Source of the DNA: Beijerinckiaceae bacterium
GTDB taxonomy: Bacteria > Pseudomonadota > Alphaproteobacteria > Rhizobiales > Beijerinckiaceae
DNA length: 57,332 bases
Assembly: GCA_030684835.1 (NCBI GenBank)
Contig: JAUXWZ010000126.1
Span: forward strand, 1-57,332
Direction of reading: 5' to 3'
In this document: positions 15,573-24,385 of the stretch, piece by piece
Numbering within the stretch: the first letter of the stretch is position 1
Layout: every line of letters begins with the position of its first letter
The notes under the pieces: generated by a model
What the model saw: only the letters and a program-made list of their open reading frames with translations
Database searches by the model: none
What the model was told of the DNA's origin: nothing
Translations under genes and position numbers: made by a program

Positions 15573-16940
15573 TTAGTGCGCGCCCGCTTCGTTTGCGGAC
15601 GCTAATTGAGCGCCAGCTCTGAGGAAGCGGGTCGGATCGACAGCGTCGTCATCGATTCGCACCTCATAATGGAGGTGGGGTCCAGTGGAGCGTCCCGTGC
15701 TGCCAACACGACCAATCACTTTCTTGGCCGGGACGGATTGGCCTTCCTCAACGATGATGGCCGAGAGATGCGCGTAGCGCGTCGTAATGCCGTTGCCATG
15801 GTCGATTTCGACCATCAGGCCGTAGCCTCCGTTGGAGCCAGCAGCAAGCACTTTTCCTGGCGCGGTCGCGAAAACCGGCGCTCCGGGCCTGTCACGAAAG
15901 TCGATACCGGTATGGTAAGCGGCCCGCCCTAAAAAGGGATCGATCCGCGAGCCAAAAGCAGATGACTGCTCAGCGCTGGATGAGACCGGGCGCCCAAGCG
16001 GCGCAGTCGCCAGGATGCGGCGCAATCTGTCGGCGCGCACCACATCGTCGTGGTGCCGCAGCAATTCGCGATCAAAAGGGGAATTGTTGGGGTCGAGACG
16101 CATCGGGATGAACGGCCCGCCTTCGGCCGACCGCGCCGAAGCTCTTGCCAGCAGTGTAGCTGAAAGGCCGATTTGCGTTGCCAGCGTCTCGAGGCGCCGC
16201 GCTTCGCGCTTTGCGTGCTCGCCTACGGCGCTTGCAAGGCCAATCTGCACGGACTCCAGACGATCAAGCGAGGTGATCAGCGAAGCGAGGTTGCCAGTGG
16301 GCGTCGTGTCTGGCCCCAAGGGCGCCAGCGCGCCACGAAGCGCCGGGCGCTCTGGCGCGCGTCGCGATGGAACGGCATCCATCTGCTCGGGCTGGAAAAA
16401 TGGCTTTGGAGAGGCCTTGTCGAGCGCGTCGAGGGCGGAGGAAATCGGGCCTTTCATCGTCGGGGCAAAGCCCAGAACGGGCGTCGGAACCGGCAAAGGT
16501 GTCGATGCCGCGCGGGGGGCGCTTCGGGCCGCGCGCGTTGTTTGCTCGGGCGCGCTGCCGGCGCCCGCTATCGTCGATAGAATCGTTGCGCGTTTTTCGA
16601 TCTGAGCCTGCCGATTCCACAATTCGCGCACGCGCGTTTCGAGCGCAGCTTCCTGAATCACTCGTTGGGAATTCACCTTTTCGAGCTCACGACGAAGCGA
16701 CGAGACATGCTCTTCATACGAACGCTCGATGCTCGCATGGCGTGAACTCAGAGCGAGCAGGGCTTCGTCGCGCCAGAGAACGTAGCCAAGGCTGCCCACT
16801 GCGCCGGAGCTGAGGGCAACGAGCGCGCCGACCATGGCGGCAAATGTCCCGCGCCGCAATGTCACGCGCGGCTGGTTGCAACGTGCTTCGGATGCTCTCT
16901 TACGGGCGAAGGGCGGCGCCTGGTCCTGGATACGCGGCAT
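15573..16940 (-). CDS. M23 family metallopeptidase with coiled coil (membrane anchored)
   Basis: A protein of about 455 residues: short cytoplasmic tail, one membrane helix (AAMVGALVALSSGAVGSLGY near 35-55), a coiled coil (about 70-120), a proline/alanine-rich linker, then a C-terminal LytM/M23 domain. All zinc-site motifs are intact: HTGIDF, and HLHYEV in TGRSTGPHLHYEV. It should therefore be an active peptidoglycan endopeptidase, unlike the degenerate LytM protein at 22885-24219. The start at 16940 has GGAA 6 nt upstream; an ATG at 16952 is also in frame. It faces bcp upstream on the same strand. Confidence 0.92.
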   Translation of the reverse strand: MPRIQDQAPPFARKRASEARCNQPRVTLRRGTFAAMVGALVALSSGAVGSLGYVLWRDEALLALSSRHASIERSYEEHVSSLRRELEKVNSQRVIQEAALETRVRELWNRQAQIEKRATILSTIAGAGSAPEQTTRAARSAPRAASTPLPVPTPVLGFAPTMKGPISSALDALDKASPKPFFQPEQMDAVPSRRAPERPALRGALAPLGPDTTPTGNLASLITSLDRLESVQIGLASAVGEHAKREARRLETLATQIGLSATLLARASARSAEGGPFIPMRLDPNNSPFDRELLRHHDDVVRADRLRRILATAPLGRPVSSSAEQSSAFGSRIDPFLGRAAYHTGIDFRDRPGAPVFATAPGKVLAAGSNGGYGLMVEIDHGNGITTRYAHLSAIIVEEGQSVPAKKVIGRVGSTGRSTGPHLHYEVRIDDDAVDPTRFLRAGAQLASANEAGAH

Positions 16941-17034
16941 CAGCAATTCCATTGGCGCCGGAAATCACGTGGCGCCTGACCAACCCATCAGACCTCATTA
17001 AGGTTAATCCATTCCAAAGCAGCCCCGCTTTCGG

Positions 17035-17505
17035 TCAAAAAGTCCGCACCGCCTCCAGAACCTCTTCGGCGTGCCCGTCCACCTTCACCTTGTTCCAGAC
17101 GCGCGCGACGCTGCCTTTTTCGTCGATCAGGACGGTCGTGCGCTCAACGCCCATATACTTGCGCCCGTACATACTTTTCTCCACCCACACGCCATAGGCT
17201 TCAAGCATCGCCTTTGCCTCGTCCGACAGAAGGGTCAGGTCGAGGTTGTACTTCTTGCTGAATTTGACGTGGCTTTCCACCGAGTCGGGGGAGACGCCAA
17301 GGATGACCGCGCCCGCCGCATCGAATTCTTTTCGCAGCGCGCTGAAGGCGATCGCTTCCTTGGTGCACCCGCTCGTGTCGTCCTTTGGGTAGAAATACAG
17401 GACGACTTTTTTGCCTTTTAGCGACGCCAGAGTGAGAAATTCGCCGCCCTCTTTCGCCAGCTTGAACGCGGGCGCCTTGTCTCCTTCAGTAATTCTTGCG
17501 GACAT
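17035..17505 (-). CDS. bcp: Thiol peroxidase, BCP/PrxQ-type peroxiredoxin
   Basis: A 156-residue cytosolic peroxiredoxin. The peroxidatic Cys is in DDTSGCTKEA near residue 47, with the family sequences VLYFYPKDDT before it and VERTTVLIDEKG near 120. The Cys usually found five residues after the peroxidatic one (as in E. coli BCP) is absent, so it probably acts as a 1-Cys enzyme or uses another reductant. The usual P of TPGC is S. It would reduce hydroperoxides with thioredoxin or a similar donor. The start lies divergent to the large AsmA-like gene, whose open frame overlaps it. Confidence 0.94.
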   Translation of the reverse strand: MSARITEGDKAPAFKLAKEGGEFLTLASLKGKKVVLYFYPKDDTSGCTKEAIAFSALRKEFDAAGAVILGVSPDSVESHVKFSKKYNLDLTLLSDEAKAMLEAYGVWVEKSMYGRKYMGVERTTVLIDEKGSVARVWNKVKVDGHAEEVLEAVRTF

Positions 17506-17663
17506 CGGCCTTCCTTTCGTCTCAAATCGACATCATTCCCATATACGAACAAGTACGCAGTCTGACCATATTGTTGAGGTTGGCGGCGAATCACACCACG
17601 CAATTGTCGTGTGGGCAGCAGGCTTCCAGCTCGCGCCTGCCAGAGGGTCTTTTGAGCGAACCA

Positions 17664-20600
17664 GTGCAGCATGGCGCAGAGACGCATGGCGACGCGGCCA
17701 ATGAGGCGGCCGTTCGCGCGCGCTTGCGCCGTCGGCGGCGCTCGCGGCGCCGGGTCTCCTGGTCGCGGTGGTGCGTCAAGGCCTCTGCTTTTGCAGTCGG
17801 CGGGGTAGTCCTTATCGCGGCGGTGGCGCTTTCCGCGCTTTATATCATGCTGGCATGGGGCCCTGTCCCCGCCGATATGCTCGGCAGCCGCATCGCAATG
17901 TCCATCGACTCGCGCCTAAGTGCTGAATACGACGTCAGCGTTGGCCCAACGACGATTGAAAATGGACCTCACGGGCCCTTCATCGCGGTTTCCGACCTTC
18001 GGATCACGTTAGTCTCCGGGGAACCCGTGATGACGGCCCCAAGAGCTACGGTTTCTCTTAATCCGTACTGGCTCATGATGGGCCAGGTCGCTCCGAGAAG
18101 AATTGAACTCTTCGAGCTTGAGTTGCAGGTCGTGCTCTCGCCCGGCGGCGAGGTCGCTGTATCGGCGGGCTCCCAGCCGTTTTTGCTTGGCCGCGCGCCG
18201 GCCGCAGCTCCGGGGACGCCACAAGCGGTCACAACGCCGCCGGTCGGTGAACACGCTGCGGTGCGCGCCCTTGGCGACGCCCTGCGGCGGACCCTCGCGT
18301 TCGCCATCGGAGTGGAGTCGCCCATTGGCTCGATCGAGCACGTTGGCGTCTCGCAGGGGCGCCTTCTGGTCGACGATCGCGCAGGCGACCGCAAGACTGT
18401 CTTCGACAACCTCGAGCTTGGCATCGACAGGCGGGGCGCCTCCGTCTTGCTGACGATTGCGGCCACAGGGCCCAGCGGTCGCTGGTCCGTCGCTGCGCAA
18501 GCGGCGGGTGAGCCGACAGCCGCCTCCACGGGGCCACGTAGTCTCGATATCGAACTTCGCGACCTGTCGATCGACGAACTGTCCCTGATGTTGAACGTGC
18601 GCGCGCCGCCGATCGATTTCGACTCGCCGGTCTCTGCGCGCCTGCGCCTGAGCGTCGACGAGGACGGACGGCTCACAACGGCTGACGGCAGTTTCGCCAT
18701 CGGCTCCGGGTTCGTTTATTTCCGCGATCCAAATCAGGAGCCGGTTCGCATTGACGAGATGACCGGCCGCCTGAATTGGGACGCTGCCGCGCGTCGTTTT
18801 GAAGTCGGCCCGGTCAGCTTTCACTCGGGGCGGACGCACCTCAACTTTTCCGGGCGTATCGAGCCGCCCGAGGAAAACGCCAACGCATGGCGGTTCGACC
18901 TCGCCGGTGCGCCAGGCGTTCTTGGTGGCGCCCGGCCTGGTGAGCAGGACGTCGATGTCTTGACGTCGCGTCTGACGATGCGGCTCACGCCCGAGACACA
19001 GACGTTGCAAATCGAAAAGTTTGATCTCAACGGACCCAAACTCGCGTTGACCGCGACCGGTGAAATCGGCTGGATGCCGGGTGCGCGATCTCTGCAGGCA
19101 AATATCTCCGTGAAGGACACGTCCGCGCAGGCTGTGATGCGGATTTGGCCTTCGCTTGTTTCGCCCGAGGCGCGCGTCTGGTTTTTGACACACAAGCTTA
19201 ATGGCCTCGTTGAGTCTGGACGCGTCGATGTCACGCTCGATGAATCGGCAATGCTTGCGCTGGCAGCAAAGAGCCCGATCCCGGAAAGCGCAGTGAATGT
19301 CGAGGGGACGATTAACGAGGGCGAACTCGCATTCATGGGTGGCGTTCCGCCATTGTCCGGGCTCGCGGGCAGTTTCAATATCACCGGGCGTAAGGCGACC
19401 TTCGTAGCAACATCCGGTTACATGGAAACAGCAGCGGATCGGCGCCTGACGCTGGTCGAAGGCCGGTTTGAAGCTGGTGGTTTTGGCACCAGTCTTGTGC
19501 GGGGCCAGGTGAATGTCCGCGCCTCGGGGTCGGTGGATGCCGCCACTGACATTATTGCTGCCGAGGGTATGAAGCCGTTAGGCGGCTTTGCGGTCGAGCG
19601 TGGCCTCGTTCGCGGGCAAGTGGATGGGCGCATTACAGTTGATCTGTTCATGGAGCCGTCGCGCCCACCCGCAGTCAAGGTTGCGACGCAGATTTCAAAT
19701 TTGGTCGTCGAACGTGTTGTTGGGCGTGAGCGCCTCGATCAGGCGACGCTGACGCTCACCGCTGACGCCACCGGCGTGCGCGCAACGGGGCAGGGCAGGC
19801 TTCTGGGCAATCAAGTGCGCATCGAATTGCGCAAGCCTCCCGGCGCGCCCACGGAAGCCGTGGTCACCGCGCAACTCGACGACGCCGCCCGCGCGCGCCA
19901 AGGATGGCAGTCGCAAGCTGTGACAGGATCTGTCGGCGTGAAGGTCACGACGCTGCTGGGATTGGGCGACAAGAGCAAACCCGTTGTTGAACTCGATCTT
20001 ACGCGCGCGGCCATTGCATCTATGGGCGGGTTCTCCAAGCCGCTTGGGCGCGCCGCGAAAGCCACGTTTTCCATTCTCCAGGAGCCGCAGCAGACGACTC
20101 TGCAATCCTTCTCTTTCGAAAGCGGCGCAACACTCGCCCAAGGCGCTATCGAGATGGACAGCAGCGGCGGGTTTTCATCCGCCACCTTCTCGCAGCTCAA
20201 ACTATCTCCCGGCGACGAGATGAAGGCCGACATCAACCAGACGAAGGACGGTGGGTATCGCGTTCAGGTTCGCGGCGCGTCCATAGACGCAAGACCGTTC
20301 ATTCAGGATCTCTTCAACGGAGGCCGCGAGTCGGGGGCATCGCCACCCCTCGATATTGCTCTCAAATCGAATCTGCTAACCGGCGCCAACGGGCAGGCGC
20401 TTTCCAACGTGGATTTGAAGCTCGTAACGCGTGGCGACAGCCTCCGTGAATTTCGTCTTTCCGGGCGTGCTGGCCGCTCGGCATTGACCGGCGGCGTCGC
20501 GCCGGCGCAGGCCGGGGCTCCGCAACAATTCTTTATAACGACCGATGACGGGGGCGCACTCCTCTCATTCCTTGATCTGTACCGGCGAATGGACGGCGGG

Positions 20601-21185
20601 CGCCTGCAATTGGTAGGATTTGGCTCCAGTCGCAAATCCACAGGCATGCTGAGCGTAAGGGGATTTACGCTCCGAAACGAGGCGACGCTTCAAAAGCTTG
20701 TCGCGGAGGGCGCACGCGGTCGAGAAGGGGACTTGCGCATCGACCCCAACGCCGTTGCGTTTGACCGACTTGAGGTTGCCTTCACGCGCTCGGGCGGGCG
20801 GCTGGATCTGCGCGATGGCGTGGTGAGCGGCCCCAGCGTCGGCGCGACAATCGAAGGCGGTATCGATTTCACGCGCGACCAGGTCGCGTTAAACGGGACG
20901 TTCGTTCCCGCGTACGGCCTGAACAATATGTTCTCGCGCATCCCGCTCTTCGGCCCCTTGCTGGGCGGCGGCGCGAACGAGGGGCTGATTGGCATCAACT
21001 TCCGGGTTGTCGGCGCTGCCAGCGCGCCGCTTTTGACCGTTAACCCGCTGTCGGCGATGACCCCCGGCTTTCTGCGCAAGATTTTCGGCGCCGCCGACGC
21101 AGTGACTCTCCCGCCGCAAAGCGCCCCCGCCGAACCCCAGCCGGCGCGCCGGCCGCAGATGCCTTTGTCCATCAATCCGCGATGA
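17664..21185 (+). CDS. Giant AsmA-like/DUF3971 envelope protein
   Basis: A protein of about 1,170 residues with a basic N-terminus (RRRRRSRRRVSW), one membrane anchor (FAVGGVVLIAAVALSALYIML) and a long periplasmic beta-rich region of the AsmA/YhdP type (DUF3971, then an AsmA-like C-terminal domain near AINPLS-like sequence LLTVNPLSAMTPGFLRKIFG). AsmA-like bridges carry phospholipids between inner and outer membranes in other proteobacteria; this role is inferred by family. The start is uncertain: GTG at 17664 or TTG at 17652, the latter with AGAGGG 4 nt upstream. The open frame reaches back to 17496 but would then overlap bcp. It precedes surE. Confidence 0.85.
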   Translation: MQHGAETHGDAANEAAVRARLRRRRRSRRRVSWSRWCVKASAFAVGGVVLIAAVALSALYIMLAWGPVPADMLGSRIAMSIDSRLSAEYDVSVGPTTIENGPHGPFIAVSDLRITLVSGEPVMTAPRATVSLNPYWLMMGQVAPRRIELFELELQVVLSPGGEVAVSAGSQPFLLGRAPAAAPGTPQAVTTPPVGEHAAVRALGDALRRTLAFAIGVESPIGSIEHVGVSQGRLLVDDRAGDRKTVFDNLELGIDRRGASVLLTIAATGPSGRWSVAAQAAGEPTAASTGPRSLDIELRDLSIDELSLMLNVRAPPIDFDSPVSARLRLSVDEDGRLTTADGSFAIGSGFVYFRDPNQEPVRIDEMTGRLNWDAAARRFEVGPVSFHSGRTHLNFSGRIEPPEENANAWRFDLAGAPGVLGGARPGEQDVDVLTSRLTMRLTPETQTLQIEKFDLNGPKLALTATGEIGWMPGARSLQANISVKDTSAQAVMRIWPSLVSPEARVWFLTHKLNGLVESGRVDVTLDESAMLALAAKSPIPESAVNVEGTINEGELAFMGGVPPLSGLAGSFNITGRKATFVATSGYMETAADRRLTLVEGRFEAGGFGTSLVRGQVNVRASGSVDAATDIIAAEGMKPLGGFAVERGLVRGQVDGRITVDLFMEPSRPPAVKVATQISNLVVERVVGRERLDQATLTLTADATGVRATGQGRLLGNQVRIELRKPPGAPTEAVVTAQLDDAARARQGWQSQAVTGSVGVKVTTLLGLGDKSKPVVELDLTRAAIASMGGFSKPLGRAAKATFSILQEPQQTTLQSFSFESGATLAQGAIEMDSSGGFSSATFSQLKLSPGDEMKADINQTKDGGYRVQVRGASIDARPFIQDLFNGGRESGASPPLDIALKSNLLTGANGQALSNVDLKLVTRGDSLREFRLSGRAGRSALTGGVAPAQAGAPQQFFITTDDGGALLSFLDLYRRMDGGRLQLVGFGSSRKSTGMLSVRGFTLRNEATLQKLVAEGARGREGDLRIDPNAVAFDRLEVAFTRSGGRLDLRDGVVSGPSVGATIEGGIDFTRDQVALNGTFVPAYGLNNMFSRIPLFGPLLGGGANEGLIGINFRVVGAASAPLLTVNPLSAMTPGFLRKIFGAADAVTLPPQSAPAEPQPARRPQMPLSINPR

Positions 21186-21287
21186 TGCGTATTCATTGAC
21201 GTTCAGCGCTTGAATGCCGGGGTCGGCAATCGCTCGCGCGCCATGTAAGATGCGCGACCATTCTCAGGAAGATTGGACGCTTCGCGT

Positions 21288-22055
21288 ATGCACATCCTTC
21301 TCACCAACGACGACGGCATCAACGCTCCCGGTTTGCACGCCCTTGAGGACATTGCGCGCGCTCTCGCGCCCTCGCGGATGACTATTGTCGCCCCCGAGTA
21401 CGATCAGTCCGGCGTCGCGCACTCCTTGTCGCTCAACGATCCATTGCGTCTGCGTGAGGCGGGACCGGATCGCTACGCCATCAAGGGCACGCCGACAGAC
21501 TGCGTCATCATGGCGATCCACCATGTGTTCCAGGGCCGCCGCCCCGATCTCGTACTTTCGGGCGTGAATCGCGGTCACAACGTTGCGGAGGACATCACCT
21601 ATTCGGGCACAGTCGCGGGTGCGATGGAGGGGACGATCCTCGGTGTGCCGTCGATCGCGCTGTCACAATCCTATGCGTCGGGAGATCGCGAGAGCGTGCC
21701 GTGGTTGACCGCCATCACACACGCGCCGGATTTGATCCGCCGCCTGCTGAAAGCGGGCGTGTCGCCAGAGACACTGATCAACATCAATTTTCCCAATTGC
21801 GAACCAGATGAGGTCGCCGGCGTCACTGTCTGCACACAAGGCAAGCGCGATGCGGCGCTGTTGAAAATCGAAGAACGGCGCGATGGCCGCAACATTCCTT
21901 ATTATTGGATCGGCTTTGAGCGGCAGCGTTCCATCCCGCGGCCGGGAACAGATCTTGAGGCCCTCGCCGAACGTCGCATTGCGGTGACGCCGCTGCGCGT
22001 AGACCTTACGGACACAGCAGCGATCACGCATTTCGCCACCGCATTCGAGCAATGA
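21288..22055 (+). CDS. surE: 5'/3'-nucleotidase SurE
   Basis: A 255-residue survival protein E, a metal-dependent phosphatase acting on nucleoside 5'- and 3'-monophosphates. It starts MHILLTNDDGINAPG, with the metal-binding D-D pair, and continues with SGVAHSLS, the GTPTDCV motif and LSGVNRGHN, all diagnostic. ATG at 21288 is used because the family starts at this motif; a TTG at 21273 with AGGA before it is possible. Its stop overlaps pcm by 4 nt, the classical surE-pcm operon. Confidence 0.97.
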   Translation: MHILLTNDDGINAPGLHALEDIARALAPSRMTIVAPEYDQSGVAHSLSLNDPLRLREAGPDRYAIKGTPTDCVIMAIHHVFQGRRPDLVLSGVNRGHNVAEDITYSGTVAGAMEGTILGVPSIALSQSYASGDRESVPWLTAITHAPDLIRRLLKAGVSPETLININFPNCEPDEVAGVTVCTQGKRDAALLKIEERRDGRNIPYYWIGFERQRSIPRPGTDLEALAERRIAVTPLRVDLTDTAAITHFATAFEQ

Positions 22056-22738
22056 TGACTCATCTGAGCGAGGCCATTCCAAGCGATGAAGGCAAGAGCC
22101 AGGCGCGCGCGCAGGCTCGAATGGCTTTCTTGCTGGGGTTGCGCGCGCGCGGCATCTCGGATGTGGCGGTCCTGCGTGCGATGGAAGGCGCGCCGCGCGA
22201 GATCTTCGTTCCTCGCCAATATGCCGATCTCGCTTGGCGCGATATCGCGCTGCCGATTTCCTGCGGGCAGACCATGCCCGAGCCGTGGCTTGTTGCGCGC
22301 ATGATGGAGGCGCTCAGCGTCGGCGGCGCGCACCGCGCGCTTGAGATAGGGTCAGGCTCCGGTTATGCGACAGCGATCCTTGCCCAGCTTGCGGGGGAGG
22401 TCGTTTCCTTCGAGCGTTATAGATCCCTCGCCGTTGAGGCGCACACACGGCTGGAAGCGCTGAGCGTGCGCAACGCCAGCGTCACATGGGATGATGGACT
22501 GGAGGCTGTGCAGGGCGTCGGCCGCTTTGACCGCATTTTGGTCCACGGTTGTCTCGACAGCGTGCCCGCCAATATCTTCGCGGCGCTTGAAGAGGGCGGA
22601 GTGCTTGTCGCGGCCAGACCAGCCGCGCGCGGCCGTCGTCTTATGAAGCACATCAAGACCCAGGCAAGGCTCGATGAGATAGATATGGCTGCCTGCCGGT
22701 CGGGGCCCTTGATGGCGGGACGGTCTGATTTTCTTTGA
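22052..22738 (+). CDS. pcm: Protein-L-isoaspartate O-methyltransferase
   Basis: A 228-residue PIMT that uses SAM to methylate damaged isoaspartyl residues. Motifs in order are REIFVPRQYADLAW near 50, ISCGQTMPEPWLVA near 69, SAM motif ALEIGSGSGYATAILA near 98, and FDRILVHGCLDSVP near 158. The family often has TGA/AA after the DRI strand, so this is slightly divergent there. The start is coupled to the surE stop (ATGA). It is followed, after 146 nt, by the NlpD-like gene, the conserved surE-pcm-nlpD order. Confidence 0.93.
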   Translation: MMTHLSEAIPSDEGKSQARAQARMAFLLGLRARGISDVAVLRAMEGAPREIFVPRQYADLAWRDIALPISCGQTMPEPWLVARMMEALSVGGAHRALEIGSGSGYATAILAQLAGEVVSFERYRSLAVEAHTRLEALSVRNASVTWDDGLEAVQGVGRFDRILVHGCLDSVPANIFAALEEGGVLVAARPAARGRRLMKHIKTQARLDEIDMAACRSGPLMAGRSDFL

Positions 22739-22884
22739 GAGGCGCCGCGCAAGCCCGTTCAATTAAGCTTGCCAATCGTCTTTTTGACCAAAATTCGACA
22801 CTTCTGATTCATCTTAAACGCTCCCTTAACTCCCTCTGGCGCTTATTAGTTTTAGTTGATTGCGTCGAGTGCGGGTAAAGCGTG

Positions 22885-24219
22885 ATGGTTGATCGAGACG
22901 TGAATGCGCGTTTGCGGAGCGTGCTTCGGCTTACAGCAGCTGGCGCCACTGCCGCTTTCCTTGCAGGCTGTTCATCGGATGTTAGCCGCTTATCCAGCGG
23001 TCCATTCGGTCCTGCCGACAATACGCCAACTGCGAGCATCGGTTCGCGAACGCTGACTCCTCCTGAGGCGATCAGCGGCGCGCCCGCCACCGCGGCCAAT
23101 TCTGCAGGCACATGGGGCGCGACCCCATATCCCGCCTTAGCATCTGTTCAAACGGTTCCGCTCGCGCCTCTGGCTGCACCAGTTTCGGCGGCGGCGGTGG
23201 CGCGTCCTTCGACACAGGCTGTCACGAGCGGTGCGGCATCCGCCACTCGCGTGGCCGGCGGCAGCTTCGGCCCGTGGACCACTGCTGGCGGCAGCGCTGT
23301 GACAGTCGCGCAGGGCGAATCCGCAAGCGTTCTGGCGGCGCGTTACGGCGTGCCAATGGAAGCCCTCGTGAAAGCCAACGGCCTATCGTCAGCGTCGCAG
23401 GTGACGCCCGGCAGGTCTCTCGTCATTCCGGTTTACAATGCGGCCGGCCGTCAGGCGTCCGGAGCAGCGCCGTCGGCGACCGCCGGCGTTGCGACAGCTG
23501 CCGTCGGCGCGGGAGCGTCGGCGAGGGGCGTAGCAAATGCGCCCAGAACGGCCGCGAGCGCCGCCAAGGTGGGCAATCCCCCGCAGGCAGCATCCACAGC
23601 CGCCAAAACCCAGGTTTCCCGCGTGGTGGAGCCCGCCCGCAAGCCAGACCAAAAGGTCGCAGAAGCGGTCGTTAAATCCAATCAGCGCGCTGCCGAAGCT
23701 GCCAAGACCAAGAAGGAAGTTGCAAAGGTCGATGCGGCAAAGGCCAAGGAGGCGACAAAGGCGAAGGAAGTGGCCCAAAAGCCCGTTTCCCAGCCCGAGC
23801 GCCAGCAGACAGCGGCTGCCCCCGCGGCTGTAGTCGCGCCTGTGGTCGACAAGCCTGAGTTCCGCTGGCCTGCGCGTGGCCGTATCATTCAGGGCTTTAA
23901 GAGCGGCGCCCATGACGGCATCGCGATTGCTGTTCCCGAGGGCACTGCCGTCAAGGCCGCAGAGGGTGGCGTCGTCGCATACGCCGGCAGCGAGCTTAAG
24001 GGCTACGGCAATCTTGTGCTCATCCGGCACACAAACGGTTTCGTGTCAGCTTACGCCCACAATGGAGAGCTGAACGTGAAGCGCGGCGAAAGCGTCAAGC
24101 GCGGTCAGACGATTGCGAAGTCCGGCCAGAGCGGCAACGTGTCCGCGCCGCAATTGCACTTTGAACTGCGCAAGGGTTCGACGCCGGTCGATCCGACTCA
24201 ATACCTCGCCGGTCTTTAA
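22885..24219 (+). CDS. nlpD: NlpD-like lipoprotein: LysM plus degenerate M23/LytM domain
   Basis: A 444-residue predicted lipoprotein with lipobox AFLAGC (Cys about 29). A LysM motif (VTVAQGESASVLAARYGVP to SLVIPVY, about 141-190) is followed by a long Ala/Lys-rich linker with lysine-rich repeats and a C-terminal LytM domain. Zinc ligands are lost: the usual HxGxD is HDGIAIA, and the HLH of the last motif is QLHFEL. Like E. coli NlpD and EnvC it is probably a non-enzymatic activator of cell-wall amidases at division. It lies in the surE-pcm-nlpD order and ends before a strong terminator. Confidence 0.92.
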   Translation: MVDRDVNARLRSVLRLTAAGATAAFLAGCSSDVSRLSSGPFGPADNTPTASIGSRTLTPPEAISGAPATAANSAGTWGATPYPALASVQTVPLAPLAAPVSAAAVARPSTQAVTSGAASATRVAGGSFGPWTTAGGSAVTVAQGESASVLAARYGVPMEALVKANGLSSASQVTPGRSLVIPVYNAAGRQASGAAPSATAGVATAAVGAGASARGVANAPRTAASAAKVGNPPQAASTAAKTQVSRVVEPARKPDQKVAEAVVKSNQRAAEAAKTKKEVAKVDAAKAKEATKAKEVAQKPVSQPERQQTAAAPAAVVAPVVDKPEFRWPARGRIIQGFKSGAHDGIAIAVPEGTAVKAAEGGVVAYAGSELKGYGNLVLIRHTNGFVSAYAHNGELNVKRGESVKRGQTIAKSGQSGNVSAPQLHFELRKGSTPVDPTQYLAGL

Positions 24220-24275
24220 ATTTGAAGTTTGAATAGCCACGGTTACCGCGAGACACGACGACCGTGGCGATTGCA

Positions 24276-24317
24276 AGGCGGCAGGTCCCATGAAAGGCCT
24301 GCCGCCTCTCATTTTTT
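24276..24317 (+). terminator. Strong Rho-independent terminator after nlpD
   Basis: A perfect 10-bp stem AGGCGGCAGG / CCTGCCGCCT with a 12-nt loop is followed by CTCATTTTTT. It closes the surE-pcm-nlpD unit and shows that the kinase start cannot lie at the in-frame ATG inside its loop. Confidence 0.9.
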
Positions 24318-24385
24318 GTAGCCTTATCCGTTGCTTGCAGCCTTTTTCGGTGGGTTTTCCGCGCGCGTCTGTGTATTTTCCGGGC

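Noticed and set aside
17496-17663. N-terminal extension of the AsmA-like protein back to 17496
   Set aside because: It would overlap bcp and has no signal or domain character; GTG 17664 or TTG 17652 better precede the basic and membrane segment.
22814-22832. CtrA-type TTAA-N7-TTAA site before nlpD
   Set aside because: The spacing is 8 rather than 7 nt and no second site supports it.
24290-24385. Longer N-terminus of the CHASE kinase
   Set aside because: The ATG at 24290 is inside the loop of a strong terminator and has no useful ribosome site.
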